Source: Neostapfia colusana (taxonomy: Eukaryota > Streptophyta > Magnoliopsida > Poales > Poaceae). Taken from it: a DNA stretch of 64,000 nt. This document shows positions 23,001-34,470 of this stretch, one piece after another. Below the pieces are notes generated by a model. The model had not been told where the DNA came from. It did not search any database and saw nothing but the letters and a program-made list of their open reading frames with translations. Both the position numbers and the translations under genes were made by a program. The stretch lies in contig JASWHV010000009.1 in assembly GCA_030760725.1 (NCBI GenBank), positions 92,492,780 through 92,556,779 on the forward strand, given 5' to 3'. Position 1 is the stretch's first letter. The number at the start of each line of letters is the position of its first letter.

Positions 23001-24641
23001 CCACTAGCACCAGTGTTATTTTAAATTCTTAAACAGAGTTCCAGTTTTAAACTTGTATTTAGAAATTGTTAGCAAAAGTTTTACAATTAAACATATATGC
23101 ATATTCATAACGTGTAGTGATTAGATATGGAAAAGTGAAGAACAAGTGAAGCTTGGATCAAGGAGCAAGAAGGGCAGTGATTAAGCTTCAAGTCATCAGA
23201 AACTAACTTCACAATTATCTGACTTTAGTCACCGGCAAAACCAAGGCAAGCCCCGGTTTGCATTAAGTTGTTTTATAAAGTTTTTACTTTGTTCACAATT
23301 ATGGTTTGGGGTTTGTATGTGCATTAGGTCAAGGATGCTTTATACTCCAAATGCATGACCAAATGAACCCGAGAGTCAAGGGTAGAACATAGTTTCCCGC
23401 TATAGAAGTTTGCCGTGCTAAATAGGTTATGACATCCGGTAGAAGTCGAGTAGTTGGAATCTACTCGCGAGCTATAGTCGGGATTACATGGGTATAGTTG
23501 AAAGAGGCAAACTAAAGTTTATATTTCTAAAGATGAGACAGGGCAGGAGGGTTAGGCAGCGACAAGACGAGGTCTTGGTTGAGTAGCTCTCCATGTGTCG
23601 GTTAAGGACCGATGCGTGTGCCGCATCCATGAGCAAGTATTGAGTTGTGTACCGGAAGCTTACTGCTATATGGGACCCAGGAAATCGATGTACCAGGTTA
23701 ACTGGATTGTAGAAGCATGTCACATCGTCTCGTTAGACTTATGGGCCCGAGACGGCGCGACCGGTTCTACAGTCGAGTCTCCTGCGAAAGGTTACCACAT
23801 ACGACGTAATGAAGGACGTCAGATTTGAGTCTTCAGAGGCAGGCATATGTGTCGAGCTATCCGGGCAGTGTTTGATTCGAATCACCGTCCCTCGCAGTTA
23901 TTGCGTACCGCTTGCTCACATGTTGTGACGTAGTAATCAAGTTGTGTGAGAACAGTTTGTAAAGTTTTAATTGCTACTATGATTATTGGAATTGCATGAA
24001 AACCTTGTTTAAAGTATAGATAGAGCAAACTAAAGTTAAATTTTCACTTTAGGACAAGTAACATTGAAATGCAGCGTTTCTTGTTTGATTGTGGGGTTCC
24101 AATGTTGTTGGGCGCAAGGTCACTACTATGATGGCTAAAATCTGAAAGTTAAGGATGAACTCGTAGGCGAGTCTTTTTGCAACTTACATGTTTAGGTCTT
24201 AAGTTAATTTCAAGTAGAGTTGCATGCCTTAGGAGAGACGGTTAAGTCTTGCTGAGCCTTTGTGCTCACTCTTGCTATATGAGTGGTTTTGCAGGTTAAA
24301 AGCGACGCATATAAAGAAGGTTGTCCGGTGAGACTCGAGACTTCCGAGTCAGGTTACACATGAAGAACCTAGCCGCTGCCATGTCTTCATGTTGCTAGCG
24401 AGAGGAGTTTGCAAGCTGGACCTCTTCTCGGGTGCTCAATAGTTATTTTACGTGAGTTATTTATAGACTTACGTTGTAGCTATTTTATGTAAATTATTTA
24501 CAAAGAACATTTGTAAGCTTTCATTTTTGATTTATGTAATACAGTTTTTCTTATATGTGTGCTGTTGGGTGCCGCATAACACGGCACTATCCAATGCGAT
24601 TCCCGGACGGGTGCCCCGTCCCCATAGCTGAACAGGCGGCA
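20029..24641 (+). mobile_element. Solo LTR, 4.6 kb, diverged relative of the giant-LTR family
   Basis: It starts TGTAAAAGTCCC and follows the layout of the solo LTR at 10359 in order. Shared blocks include TCATGTGCACATCCT, GATTGTCCAAAGGCCTA, ACCCAATTTG..TATGAAAGTC, TTGTTTGATTGTGG and GTTGGGTGCCGCAT..CACGGCAC. It is far more diverged than the copies at 1, 3650 and 10359. Best ends are TG at 20029 and CA at 24640-24641, flanked by CGGGT (20024-20028) and TGGGT (24642-24646), one mismatch. An alternative end at 24607 gives a perfect CGGGT but a non-canonical GA terminus. Confidence 0.75.
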
Positions 24642-25179
24642 TGGGTCCCCACACAGGTGGCAGTCGGGGATTTTCTGTCCGACCTCGCGAGGTCGGGGAA
24701 GAAAGCCCGGTGTTTCCTTGTGGATTTGGCCGGGAAGATAGGCTGCCAAGTGCACATGTAATTCGTCCAGGGAAGTTTTAGCCCGAGGATTTTTCTGCCG
24801 TGGATTCGGCCGGAATCCCTTCGGGATTCTGAGCTACCAAAGGAGGCCTCAGTGTAAACTAATCGCCCCTATCCTGCCTGCCCTTCAACAACTCCAAGCA
24901 GTGGTTCATGTTGTCGCTATATTGAACTTTTCACGTTTTCTCCACACACTACAAAGAAAAATTTACGCTGCTCTTCATGGTGATTTGCAGGATTTTTTGT
25001 TCCAACGCCAGAACATTGGAAGCAAGACGATCATGCATGAGTCCACTCGGCTGCCTACAAACGGTAAGCACAAAAATAAATCGAGTGCGGGAGTTCGTGT
25101 ACAATTTTCTCCTGTGTAGTGATACAAAACTCAACTACAAGATAGCATGGTACTTAACAAAGCATACTACTATAATATA
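24642..25179. other. Non-coding sequence with two strong palindromes
   Basis: No credible gene is present. CCGACCTCGCGAGGTCGG (24679-24696) is a perfect 18-bp palindrome. GAATCCC-TTC-GGGATTC (24813-24829) is a tight hairpin. A stretch near 24990-25062 is bounded by TTTGCAG and GGTAAGC, like an exon, but I recognise nothing in it. Confidence 0.5.
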
Positions 25180-25270
25180 CTCCATCAGTTCTAAATTATG
25201 TTTAGAATAAAAAATTTAAATTATATTAAATTAGCTGTCATTAATATTATTTATTTTAGGACAGAGAGAG
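25180..25270. mobile_element. Stowaway-like MITE
   Basis: The 91-bp segment begins CTCCATCAGTTCTAAA and ends TTTAGGACAGAGAGAG. These are decayed inverted repeats of the CTCCCTCCGTTC type found on grass Stowaway elements. It is flanked by TA dinucleotides (25178-25179 and 25271-25272), the usual Stowaway target duplication. It has no coding capacity. Confidence 0.6.
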
Positions 25271-25337
25271 TAGTTCTTTCTAATACCCTCATGCTCACGT
25301 GCTGGAGGAAGGCAGAGCTAACCACATGTTTCCTCCC

Positions 25338-25909
25338 TAGTGGGTGTTCCAGATTACCCGAAAATTCGTTTTTTTTTAATTCGGGTTTTCAAAATTATTA
25401 CCAAAGATTGTACCCAAATTATCGGTTACCCTGAATTTCAGGTACCTGAAAATTCGGATTCAGGTTTGGGTAACCCATATTACCCGAACAGTGATAGCAC
25501 AACTAAAAAATACAGCAGCCAAAACAGCAATAAATTCAATATTGCAGCAGGAGAACCAAAATTACAGCAACATTTCAGTAATAAATAAAATAGCAGCAAA
25601 ATTACACCAACAAGAACATCTAAAATAGATTTTCAGATTTTTATTCTTCCTTTCTTTTAAAATCTGACTAGCTAACTTTAAAAATATGACAATATTCTCC
25701 ATAAATCCATAAGCAGAAGAGTCATACGGTCACACAAATAGACACGACCCAAACGTCAAATAAAATAGATCGGGTATTCGGGTAATTCGGGTATTATAAA
25801 TCCCTACCCAAAAATACCTAAAATATTGTCAAGTTTTGTGAATCCCTACCCAAAAAATGATTTCAGTTTTCGGATATGTTATTCGGTTCGGGTTTTGTGT
25901 TCACCTCTA
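25338..25909. mobile_element. Possible non-autonomous hAT-like element
   Basis: The left end TAGTGGGTGTTC, then ACCCGAAAATTCG, mirrors the right end, whose reverse complement reads TAGAGGTGAACAC, then ACCCGAACCGAAT. The ends are rich in ACCCGAA/TTCGGGT words, as in several plant hAT families. No 8-bp target duplication is visible, and the interior is non-coding, so this is tentative. Confidence 0.35.
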
Positions 25910-26264
25910 CTCTCGTGGGCGGGCACAGGGCACGCTGTTGGTCACCGACGGCAACAGGGCTGGGAGCATGTGGAGGCTTGACGGAGGAAGGGAACAAACA
26001 AGGGCATCCAGATTTTGATATTGCTCCAGAAGCAATTGTCAAAAAAATAAATTTTAGAACATTGCATTTTACAGGTCAAAGTTTAAATTGAGCAATATTT
26101 ACAGAATAAACTCAAAACAATTGACGTAAAGTTGAAATATTTGATACGGTGAACCCAAAGAACAACAACAAATTGTGCTTGAAAGTTGGGTAATTTTCTA
26201 AGCATCCCAACAGAAACTTGGCAATAATAAGAGCACTATTGTATCATGCCGCTCGCTCTCCTAA

Positions 26265-26270
26265 TTTATT
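26265..26270 (-). terminator. Polyadenylation signal of the methyltransferase gene
   Basis: AATAAA on the minus strand lies about 62 bp downstream of the stop codon at 26332-26334, the expected position for a plant near-upstream element. It supports 26332-26403 as the true terminal exon. The cleavage site cannot be read from sequence. Confidence 0.45.
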
Positions 26271-26331
26271 TCACGGTTTCCCAACAAGTTAAAAACCATA
26301 TCAAGTTTCGGCCGTCAAACGTCATACTGTC

Positions 26332-26403
26332 CTATAGTTCCTCGAATCCTTCTTCACTGTCATCCTCCTCAATTCTTTCAAAATGCATCCGGAAGCTCTC
26401 CAT
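26332..26403 (-). CDS. Terminal exon of the methyltransferase gene
   Basis: After the acceptor TTTAATAG the exon encodes 23 residues starting MESFRMHFERIEEDD and ending GFEEL with stop TAG. It joins in phase 0 to exon 6, which ends ...LRFSDAQ before GTAAGC at 41213. The charged HFERIEED..EEGFEEL tail is what I expect at the end of plant proteins of this family. That is the main reason to link it over 14.8 kb. Confidence 0.75.
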   Translation of the reverse strand: MESFRMHFERIEEDDSEEGFEEL

Positions 26404-29400
26404 CTATTAAAGACAGGGAAAATATCTAATGAATAGTCAAGCGTCGAAAATACAATACTACTGATGTTGAATTAGCACAGTTCAAGATTCAACAGCAAAA
26501 TATTCTACAAAGCTGCATGTCATGGTTCTGCAGTATGCATACCTTCTCATATTAAACAACATTAATTGACCAGCGGTAATGCAACTTTCCTTTCATACAG
26601 TCAGTATACCAACAAATTGGATCAGATGTTATTTCAGGGCTGGTGTTTTTCTTTTATTTCTGCATAACGAACTGGTGATCTCCTGGTTCAATCGTTTATT
26701 TCATAAATTTACTGTTTGCTAGGATACTTGAGTGCATGTTCTATCTGTAGGGATAAATCTCATATCAATACAGGCTGCCCAGCCATGCAAAATATTGTAC
26801 TAGGATAAGATGACCAAATACAAGGTCATGATGTTCAAACAATACTGGGAACTGGCAATCACAACTGGTAATGAAATTTAACAGAATTCACAGCCGGCGG
26901 TAAGATTGCCTAGAAGATATCATATACAATGGGTTGTGTGGCGCGTGTTGTCCCATTTCCTTCTTAATATAATGATGCACACTCTCTTTGACGACTCCAA
27001 CAGATGGTTGGTGCAGAGGATGTTGAGGTTAAAGAGGCTTTAAAAGGATGAAAGGAGGAAATGCACTCGGCCCTGATAATGTTCTTATTGAGGTGTGAAT
27101 ATGCCTTGGGGAAGTGGCAATTGTATGACTCATGAATCTATTCAATCATATTTTTTAATCAAACAATATGCCTGAAGAGTGGAGGAAAAGTATATTAGTA
27201 CCTATCTTCAAGAATAAAGGATATATATAACGTTGTACTAATCACCAAGGAATTAAGCTTATGACTGGTGCTATAAAGCTTTGGGAGAGACTGAGCAGAG
27301 TGAACTATATCACTAAAAATCAGTTTGGCTTTGTGTCTGGAAGGTCTGCTATGAAGGCGATTTTTTTTCTTTGTCAGCTTATCCAGAGATATAGGGGGCA
27401 GAAGAAAAACCTACATACGGTGTTTATTGACTTGGAGAAGACGTATGACAAGATACCAAGACCGGTTATATGGTGGGTGCCAGAGAAACATAAAGTGCTA
27501 ACAATGTATATTACTCTTACAATAATATTATGACAAGTGCACACGTAAATGATAAGGATCGATACATTTACAATCATAATAGGACTACACTAAGGATCAA
27601 CCTTGAGCCCATACATCTTTTTCTTAGTGATGGATGAGGTGTCGAAAGATCTATAACGGGATATCCCTTGATAATACTCATTGCCGATGATGTAGTGCTA
27701 TAGATGAGACTAGGTACAGTTGATAAAAAATTAGAGCTATGGAGACAAACATTAGAGTCTAAGGGGTTTAGACCTAGTAGAACTAAGACCGAGTATATGA
27801 GGTGAGACTTTAGTGGTGTTGGATGTTGTCGAAGTGTTGGCTACGACACTTCCCCCGGTCTGCTCGGAAGCAGCCCGCGGAGGTTCTTTTTTCGGAGGGG
27901 CTAGTTGATCTCGAAGGTCGGAGCACAACGGCGAGAATGGACACGATGGTTTATATGGTTCGGGCCGCCGGAGCGTAATACCCTACGTCCACGGGAGTGT
28001 TTGCTGTATTGCTTCCGCGTATCAGTGTGTGTAAGCTAGGGATCAGGGTTGCAGACTTGAGAAGCCTTTCTACGGTGGCTGCTCCGATCCTTTCATAGTC
28101 CAAGGTCGGGGCAGTTACAATGTGGCCCGGGGCCCGACAGGTGGCCCGGGGCCCGACAGGTGGCCCCGCGGCTATCTGTGCCATATACATGAGGTAGGCA
28201 TTTACAGCTACAAGCATTGTCGCTGTAGGTGGAGTTAAGGCGCCACCTGTCCCGCCGGACACCTCTAACCGGGTAGCAGGTGATGATGAAGAACCCGTCT
28301 TGTCGCCGCGTCTCCTCGCACTGCTGGGTGGCACTGTTGCACCATCACGCCTCGTCGCCCTGTCTTTCACCGTAATGGGTACAGAGAGAGGCGTGCACCG
28401 TGCGCCATGCTTGGGAAGGCACGAACCTTGAATGCACGGCCTGACAGCGTACCTTCCTCTTTACTGTTAGACTCTATAATTGTGTGTGAGGCACAGAGGT
28501 ATATTAGTCATTAGTGAGGGATTAGTGCTAGGGGTAGTTTAGTCTTTTCCCCTCGCCTAATCCCTCTATATAATCATCCTTGTACCCTCATTATTTTCAT
28601 CATCTAATACAGCCACTATTACCCCTCTAATTTGGTATCAGATTGCTTTTATTCCTGGCCTTCTCTCTCTTCTCTCTGGTTGTGCCCAGCCGCCACCGCC
28701 GCGCAGCTGGCCACCGCCGGCCGCCGCCGTGCCGCGCGCCGCCTCCTCGCCCCTCCTTGGCTCACCCGGCTGCGCTCCTCTCTTATCGTCTCTCAGCAAA
28801 CGCGTCGCCTCCTCGCTGTGCGCCGCGCCGCCTCCTCGCCACGCGCCGCAGCCGTGCCACCTGGCCGCCGCGCCGCGCGCCTCCTTGCCGTCGCGCCATC
28901 TCCTCTCTCATGGAGCTGCCGCTGTCGAGCCCCTGCGTACCACCGCCGGGCACCACCCTCGTTTGCCACCGCCTCGTCCCTGTGGTCGCCGCCGTCAGCT
29001 GCTGCCGCCGTACAGCCGCCGGCTCGGCGGCGTCTCTGTGGGCCGCCGCGGCCTCGTCTCCTGACGTGCGACCGTCGTTTCCTGTTCAGATCCGGTCATC
29101 GCCGCAGGGTACTCGGCCGCCATCGGCTGGTGTACCTGGATCGGCTGTTGCCTACTCTGTTGGCACGACCGTCGAGGGTCTGATCGTGTTGTCTTCCTTC
29201 CCGGTGCCGCCACCGCCGGGGCAATGCCGCGACCCGTTCTACACCGTCGGTCTACCTGCGGGGTCTCACGCCGTCTGGCCCTGACTGGGTGGTGGACTCT
29301 GGTGCCTCGTACCACACCACCCCTGACGTCGGTATCCTCTCTTCTACCCGCCCTTCCCGTCCCTTTGATCCTTCATCTATCGTTGTTGGGAATGGGTCGG

Positions 29401-32400
29401 CTCTTCCAGTCACCTCAGTAGGTGACTCGGGTTCGTCAAAATCGTTTCAGCTACGTGATGTTCTTGTTGCTCGTGACATCATTCAGCACCTTCTTTGCGT
29501 TCGTCGTTTTACTACTGACAACCATGTTTCCCTTGAGTTCGATCCTTATGGTGTAACTGTGAAGGATCTTACTACTCGACGCATTCTCTTTCGTTGTGAG
29601 AGTACGGGTCCCCTATACACGATGTGTCTTCCTGCTTCCGCTCCGCCTCTTGCCCTGACTACGACAGCCTCTTCGACCATTTGGCATCGTCGGCTTGGCC
29701 ACCCCGGGGTTGATGCTATGTCAAAGTTGTCTGATAGTTCAGTGATTTCGTGTACTCGGGGTACTCATGAATCTCTTTGCCATGCTTGTCAGTTGGGCCG
29801 CCACGTTCGACTTCCTTTTCCACATTCTGTCACTTGTGTCGAGCACATCTTTGATTTGATTCACTGTGATTCCTGTTCTTAGTGTTTCTGGATATAAGTA
29901 TTATTTGGTGGTCGTTGATGATTTTTCACACTATTCGTGGACTTTTCCCTTGCGACAGAAGTCTGATACGTTTGGCACTCTTCCTCACTTCTTCGCTTGG
30001 GTGTCCACCCACTTTGGGTGCACGATCCGTGCGGTCCAGTGCGACAACGGGCACGAGTTTGACAACTCTGCGTTCCGTGACTTTCTGCTTTCTCGCGGTG
30101 TTCAGTTGCGCATGTCTTGCCCATACACTTCCCCCCAGAACGGCAAGGCTGAGCGCATGATTCGGACCACCAACGATGTCATGCGCTCCCTGATGTTTCA
30201 GGCTTCTACCCCTGCTCGCTACTGGGCGGAGGCGCTTCACACCGCCACCTACCTCATTAATCGTCTTCCTACTAAGGCGATTAGTGCTCCCACCCCTCAC
30301 TTCACTTTGTTCGGCACCCCTCCTCTTTACGACCATCTTTGAGTCTTCAGGTGCGCTTGCTACCCTAATCTCTCCGCCACGGCTCCCCATAAGCTTGCGT
30401 CTCGCTAGACTCGGTGTGTTTTCCTTGGGTACTCCCCTGACCATAATGGGTACAGGTGCCTTGACCCTACCACCTGTCGTATCTTGATCTCCCAACACGT
30501 CGTCTTCGACGAGTCTTACTTTCCCTTTTCCACCCCGTCCTCTAACTCCATCGCTGAGTTGGATTCCCTTTTCTCTACTGACCCCGAGGCCGCTCCTGTA
30601 AAGCGACCTTGCCTTTTTTACCTCTTGCAGGTTACCCACCCACAGCGACACGCACGACTTCGGCGTCTTCGACGCCACCTGCTGTGCCTTACGTGGCACC
30701 GGCGTCCCTGACGCCACTTGCTGCGCCACGCGTGGCCCCGGCGTCCCTAACGCCACTTGCTGCGCCACGCGCGGCACCGGCGTCCCTGATGCCACCAGCT
30801 GCGCCACGCGCGGCCTCGACGCCCCTGACGTCGCCCGCTGCGCCACGCGCGGCTCCGGTGTCCCCGACGACGCCTGCTGCGCCGAGCGCAGCCTCGGCAT
30901 CCCCGATGCCAACAGTCGCGCCGTGCGCGGCCTCGACGTCCCCGACGTCGACTACTGCACCACGCGCGGCTCCTGTGCCGCGGTACGTCGACCCCGCTCT
31001 TGTCTATCAGCGAAGAGCGCGGGTTGGTGCACCAGCCACTTCCCGCCCCGAGCCTCCGGTGTACCACCCTCCACTGCTCCACCGGGACCCCCGTCATGTT
31101 CACCCGATGGTGACTTGACGGGCCGCTGGGATTCTCCGACCGGTGGAGCGTTTCTCCGGGGTCGTCCTCTCGTCGTCGACCTCCCCACCGCCTGCCTCGT
31201 CAACCATCTCGCCTATTCCCTCTTCTGTCCGTAGCGCCCTCGCCGATCCTCACTGGCGTCGTGCTATGGAATAAGAGTATGCGGCGCTGCTTGCCAACCG
31301 AACCTGGGACCTGGTTCCCCGCACCGGTCGTGGCAATGTTGTCGCGAGCAAGTGGGTGTTCACACATAAGAAGAAGGCGGACGGTACCTTGGAGAAGTAC
31401 AAGGCTTGATGGGTACTTCGGGGTGTCACTTAGCGTCCTGGAGTCGACTACGACGAGACCTTCAGCCTGGTGGTGAAGTCGGCGACGGTTCGTACCGTTC
31501 TGTCGCTGGCTCTCTTGCGTTCTTGGCCTGTCCACCAGTTGGAAGTCAAGAATGTCTTCCTCCACGGTACACCAACCGAGACGGTGTACTGCAGTCATCC
31601 GGCAGGATTTGTTGATTAAGCTCACCCAAACATGGTATGTAAGTTGAACAGATCTTTGTACGGACTAAAGTAGGCACCGCGAGCCTGGTATAGCTGGTTC
31701 GCCTCCTTCTTGGTCTCACAGGGATTTGTCGAAGCTAAGTCGGATACTTCGCTGTTTGTCTATCGACGTGGCAGTGACACTGCTTACCTTCTACTATACG
31801 TCGATGACGTTGTACTGACAGCGTCTAGTCCGGCTCTGCTTCGGCACACCATTTCTGCTCTACAGAAAAAGTTCGCTATGAAGGACCTGGGCCGCCTCCA
31901 CCACTTACTGGGTATTGCGATCGAGTACCGACCAGGCGGCTTGTTCCTTCACCAGCGACAGTACTGCCTGGATATCCTCCAGCGAGCGGGCATGGTTGAG
32001 TGCAAGCCATGCTCCACTCCGGTGGATAGTCAGGCGAAGCTCTCCGCTACCGACGGGACACCAGTCTCTGATCCCACTGCTTACAGGAGTCTTGCAGGTG
32101 CTCTTCAGTACCTCACCTTCACCAGGTCGGATATCTCGTATGTGGTTCAGCAGGTGTGCCTCCACAGGCATGACCCGAGGGAGCTGCACCTCACCGCTGT
32201 GAAGCGGATTCTTCGGTACCTACGAGGTACCCTCGACTATGGCCTCCTCCTTCGACGTGACGCGGCCTCCGAGCTGGTCGTGTACACCGACGCTGACTGG
32301 GCAAGCTGCCCGGACACACGACGCTCTACTTCTGGGTACGCCGTCTTCCTGGGCGGTAACGTCGTCTCCTGGTCCTCGAAACGACAGCCTGTGGTGTCGT

Positions 32401-34436
32401 GCTCGAGTGCTGAGGCGGAGTATCGCGCCGTGGCTAACGGCGTGGCTGAGGCCTCCTGGCTTCAGCAGCTGCTTCAGGAGCTCCACACTCCCGTCGCCAG
32501 GAGCACCCTGATCTACTGCGACAACGTCAGCGCCGTGTACCTCTCCACCAACCCGGTCCAGCATCAGCGCACAAAGCATGTGGAGATCGACCTCCACTTT
32601 GTTCGTGAGCGGGTTGCACGTGGCGAGGTTCGAGTATACCATGTCCCGACGACAACGCAGTTCACCGACATCTTCACGAAGGGCCTCCCGCCGTCGCTGT
32701 TCTCCGAGTTTCGGTCCAGTCTCAACATCTATAGTGGCTAGATGTTGTGACTGCGGGGGAGTGTTAGACTCTGTAATTGTGTGTGAGGCACAGGGGTATA
32801 TTAGTCATTAGTGAGGGATTAGGGTTAGGGGTAGTTTAGTCTTTTCCTCTCACCTAATCCCTCTATATAATCATCCTTGTACCCTCATTATTTTCATCAT
32901 CTAATACAACCACTATTACCCCTCTAATTTTTACTCCTTGGCCATCTGCCCGTTGCTTGTCGGCGCGGCGCCCGGGCGGTTGGCCCCGGGGATACGCGTC
33001 TCCACCGGAGCTGTCTTGCGGAGTAGCAAGGGGTCCGGAGTCGTTGGACTCGTGGCAGCACCGGAGCTCTCCCAAGATGGAGGTTGGGCCCGAAGCCGTA
33101 GGACACGTGGCACCTCCGGAGCCCTCCTTGGCGGGAAGGTACACCTAGAATCGTCGTCCACGTGGCAGCACCGGAGCCCTCCCATGCTGGAGGTCGGGCC
33201 AAGAGTCGTAGGACACGTGGCACCCCCGGAGCTCTTTCTGGCACGAGGCGAGGCTCGGAGGTTCAAGATACGTGGCATCACCGGAGCCCTCCATGGCGGA
33301 AGATCGGGCTCGGCACTACTGGACACATGGCGGCTCCGAAGCCACCCTCGGCCGGTAGTCAGGCCTAGAGCCTGAAGACACGTGGCAGCCTCGGAGCCCT
33401 CCTTAGCAGGTGGTCGGACCCGAGGCCTAGGGCACGCGCCCTCTCATGGGTGCAACCTGGCAGGCGATTGTGCCCAGCCTACAGGTTGGGTCTCTGTCTT
33501 TTACATACGTGCTGGCGGATGTCTTCCTTTGCCCATACACGTGGGGGTACCCGGTCTTGAGGGTACCGACAGTGGCCCCTGGGCCCATCTGATCGGTTGG
33601 CAGGCGCCCCGGTATGATTGGAGGATTCGCTGCGGATCGCTCCCACTCGTAGACCTTCAGCCCGGAGAAGTCGTCATCTTCGCCGGGTACATGCTGGCAG
33701 GGCTCGCCTTCCCCGCTTCCTCCTTCTTCTTGGCCCTGCTGGAGTTCTACGGTCTCCAGCTGCAGCACTTGACGCCGCACTCCCTCGTGCTGGTGTCCAT
33801 TTTCGTCCACCTCTGTGAGATGTTCGTGGGGGTGTGGCCGTCGGTGCGGCTGTTCCGGCGTTCTTCGTCCTGCGGTCGTCGGGGAGGAGCCCGAGCTTTC
33901 TGGGCACTTACTACTTCCAACACCGCACCAGATCTGTGGCGACGTACATCTCTCCCCTCCCCCAACAAGTGGGAGAACTGGAGGGATGACTGGGTCATTG
34001 TGAAGACCGACGTCCACGACCAGCTGGATTTGCTGACTTCCCCTCCTACAACCTTGCAGACTGACTGGGAGAAGATGCCCCACCTTGAGAGCGCCTACTC
34101 CCCCGTGCTGGCGAGGATTAAGTTCCTGGCGAACCAGGGGTTGTCTTTGCTGATGGTGTTGACACGACTCCACCCGCCTGGAGTGTGGTCCCAGGACTAA
34201 CCTGAAGATGGAGCTTCTGGATGCCATATTGGGGAAGCTATGCGTCGATGTTGGACCCGGCGACGTCCCCGACGATCTCGTCATCCCTCCGGCATCGTGC
34301 TTGCCCATCTTCATGCACCAGGAGTTGAGATCGCGACTCCTGAAGACGATGTCGGCGCTGGACAACATCGACATCGCTCCCCGGCAGGTTGGCGATCATG
34401 AAGAATAACGATCCATGGGGTCGCTGGAGCGAGCGA

Positions 34437-34470
<34 letters not shown>

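Larger units (their letters stand above)
28465..32929 (+). mobile_element. Small Ty1/copia element without gag
   Basis: Two 168-bp LTRs (28465-28632, 32762-32929) differ at 7 positions. Perfect TTTAC duplications (28460-28464, 32930-32934) flank the 4465-bp element. A primer site TGGTATCAGATTG follows the 5' LTR directly, and GCGGGGGAG precedes the 3' LTR. Protease, integrase, RT and RNase H are present in order with several stops and frameshifts. No gag or zinc knuckle is found; 28643-29284 holds GC-rich sequence instead. It sits inside a gypsy LTR, so it is younger than that element. Confidence 0.92.

Noticed and set aside
24608..24612. Perfect CGGGT as right target duplication of the 20029 LTR
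   Set aside because: It would leave a GA terminus and cut off sequence that aligns with the end of the related LTR. TGGGT at 24642 with a CA end fits better, though not proven.
28632..29183. Arg/Ala-rich ORFs in the copia 5' region as proteins
   Set aside because: All three forward frames are largely open because of GC-rich composition. No domain is visible.
29926..30912. 328-residue minus-strand ORF
   Set aside because: It is the reverse-strand shadow of the copia integrase and its 39-bp repeat. The sense strand carries the known domains.
33427..34374. 315-residue minus-strand ORF
   Set aside because: It lies opposite the recognisable gypsy-type antisense ORF and part of an LTR, with no domain of its own.
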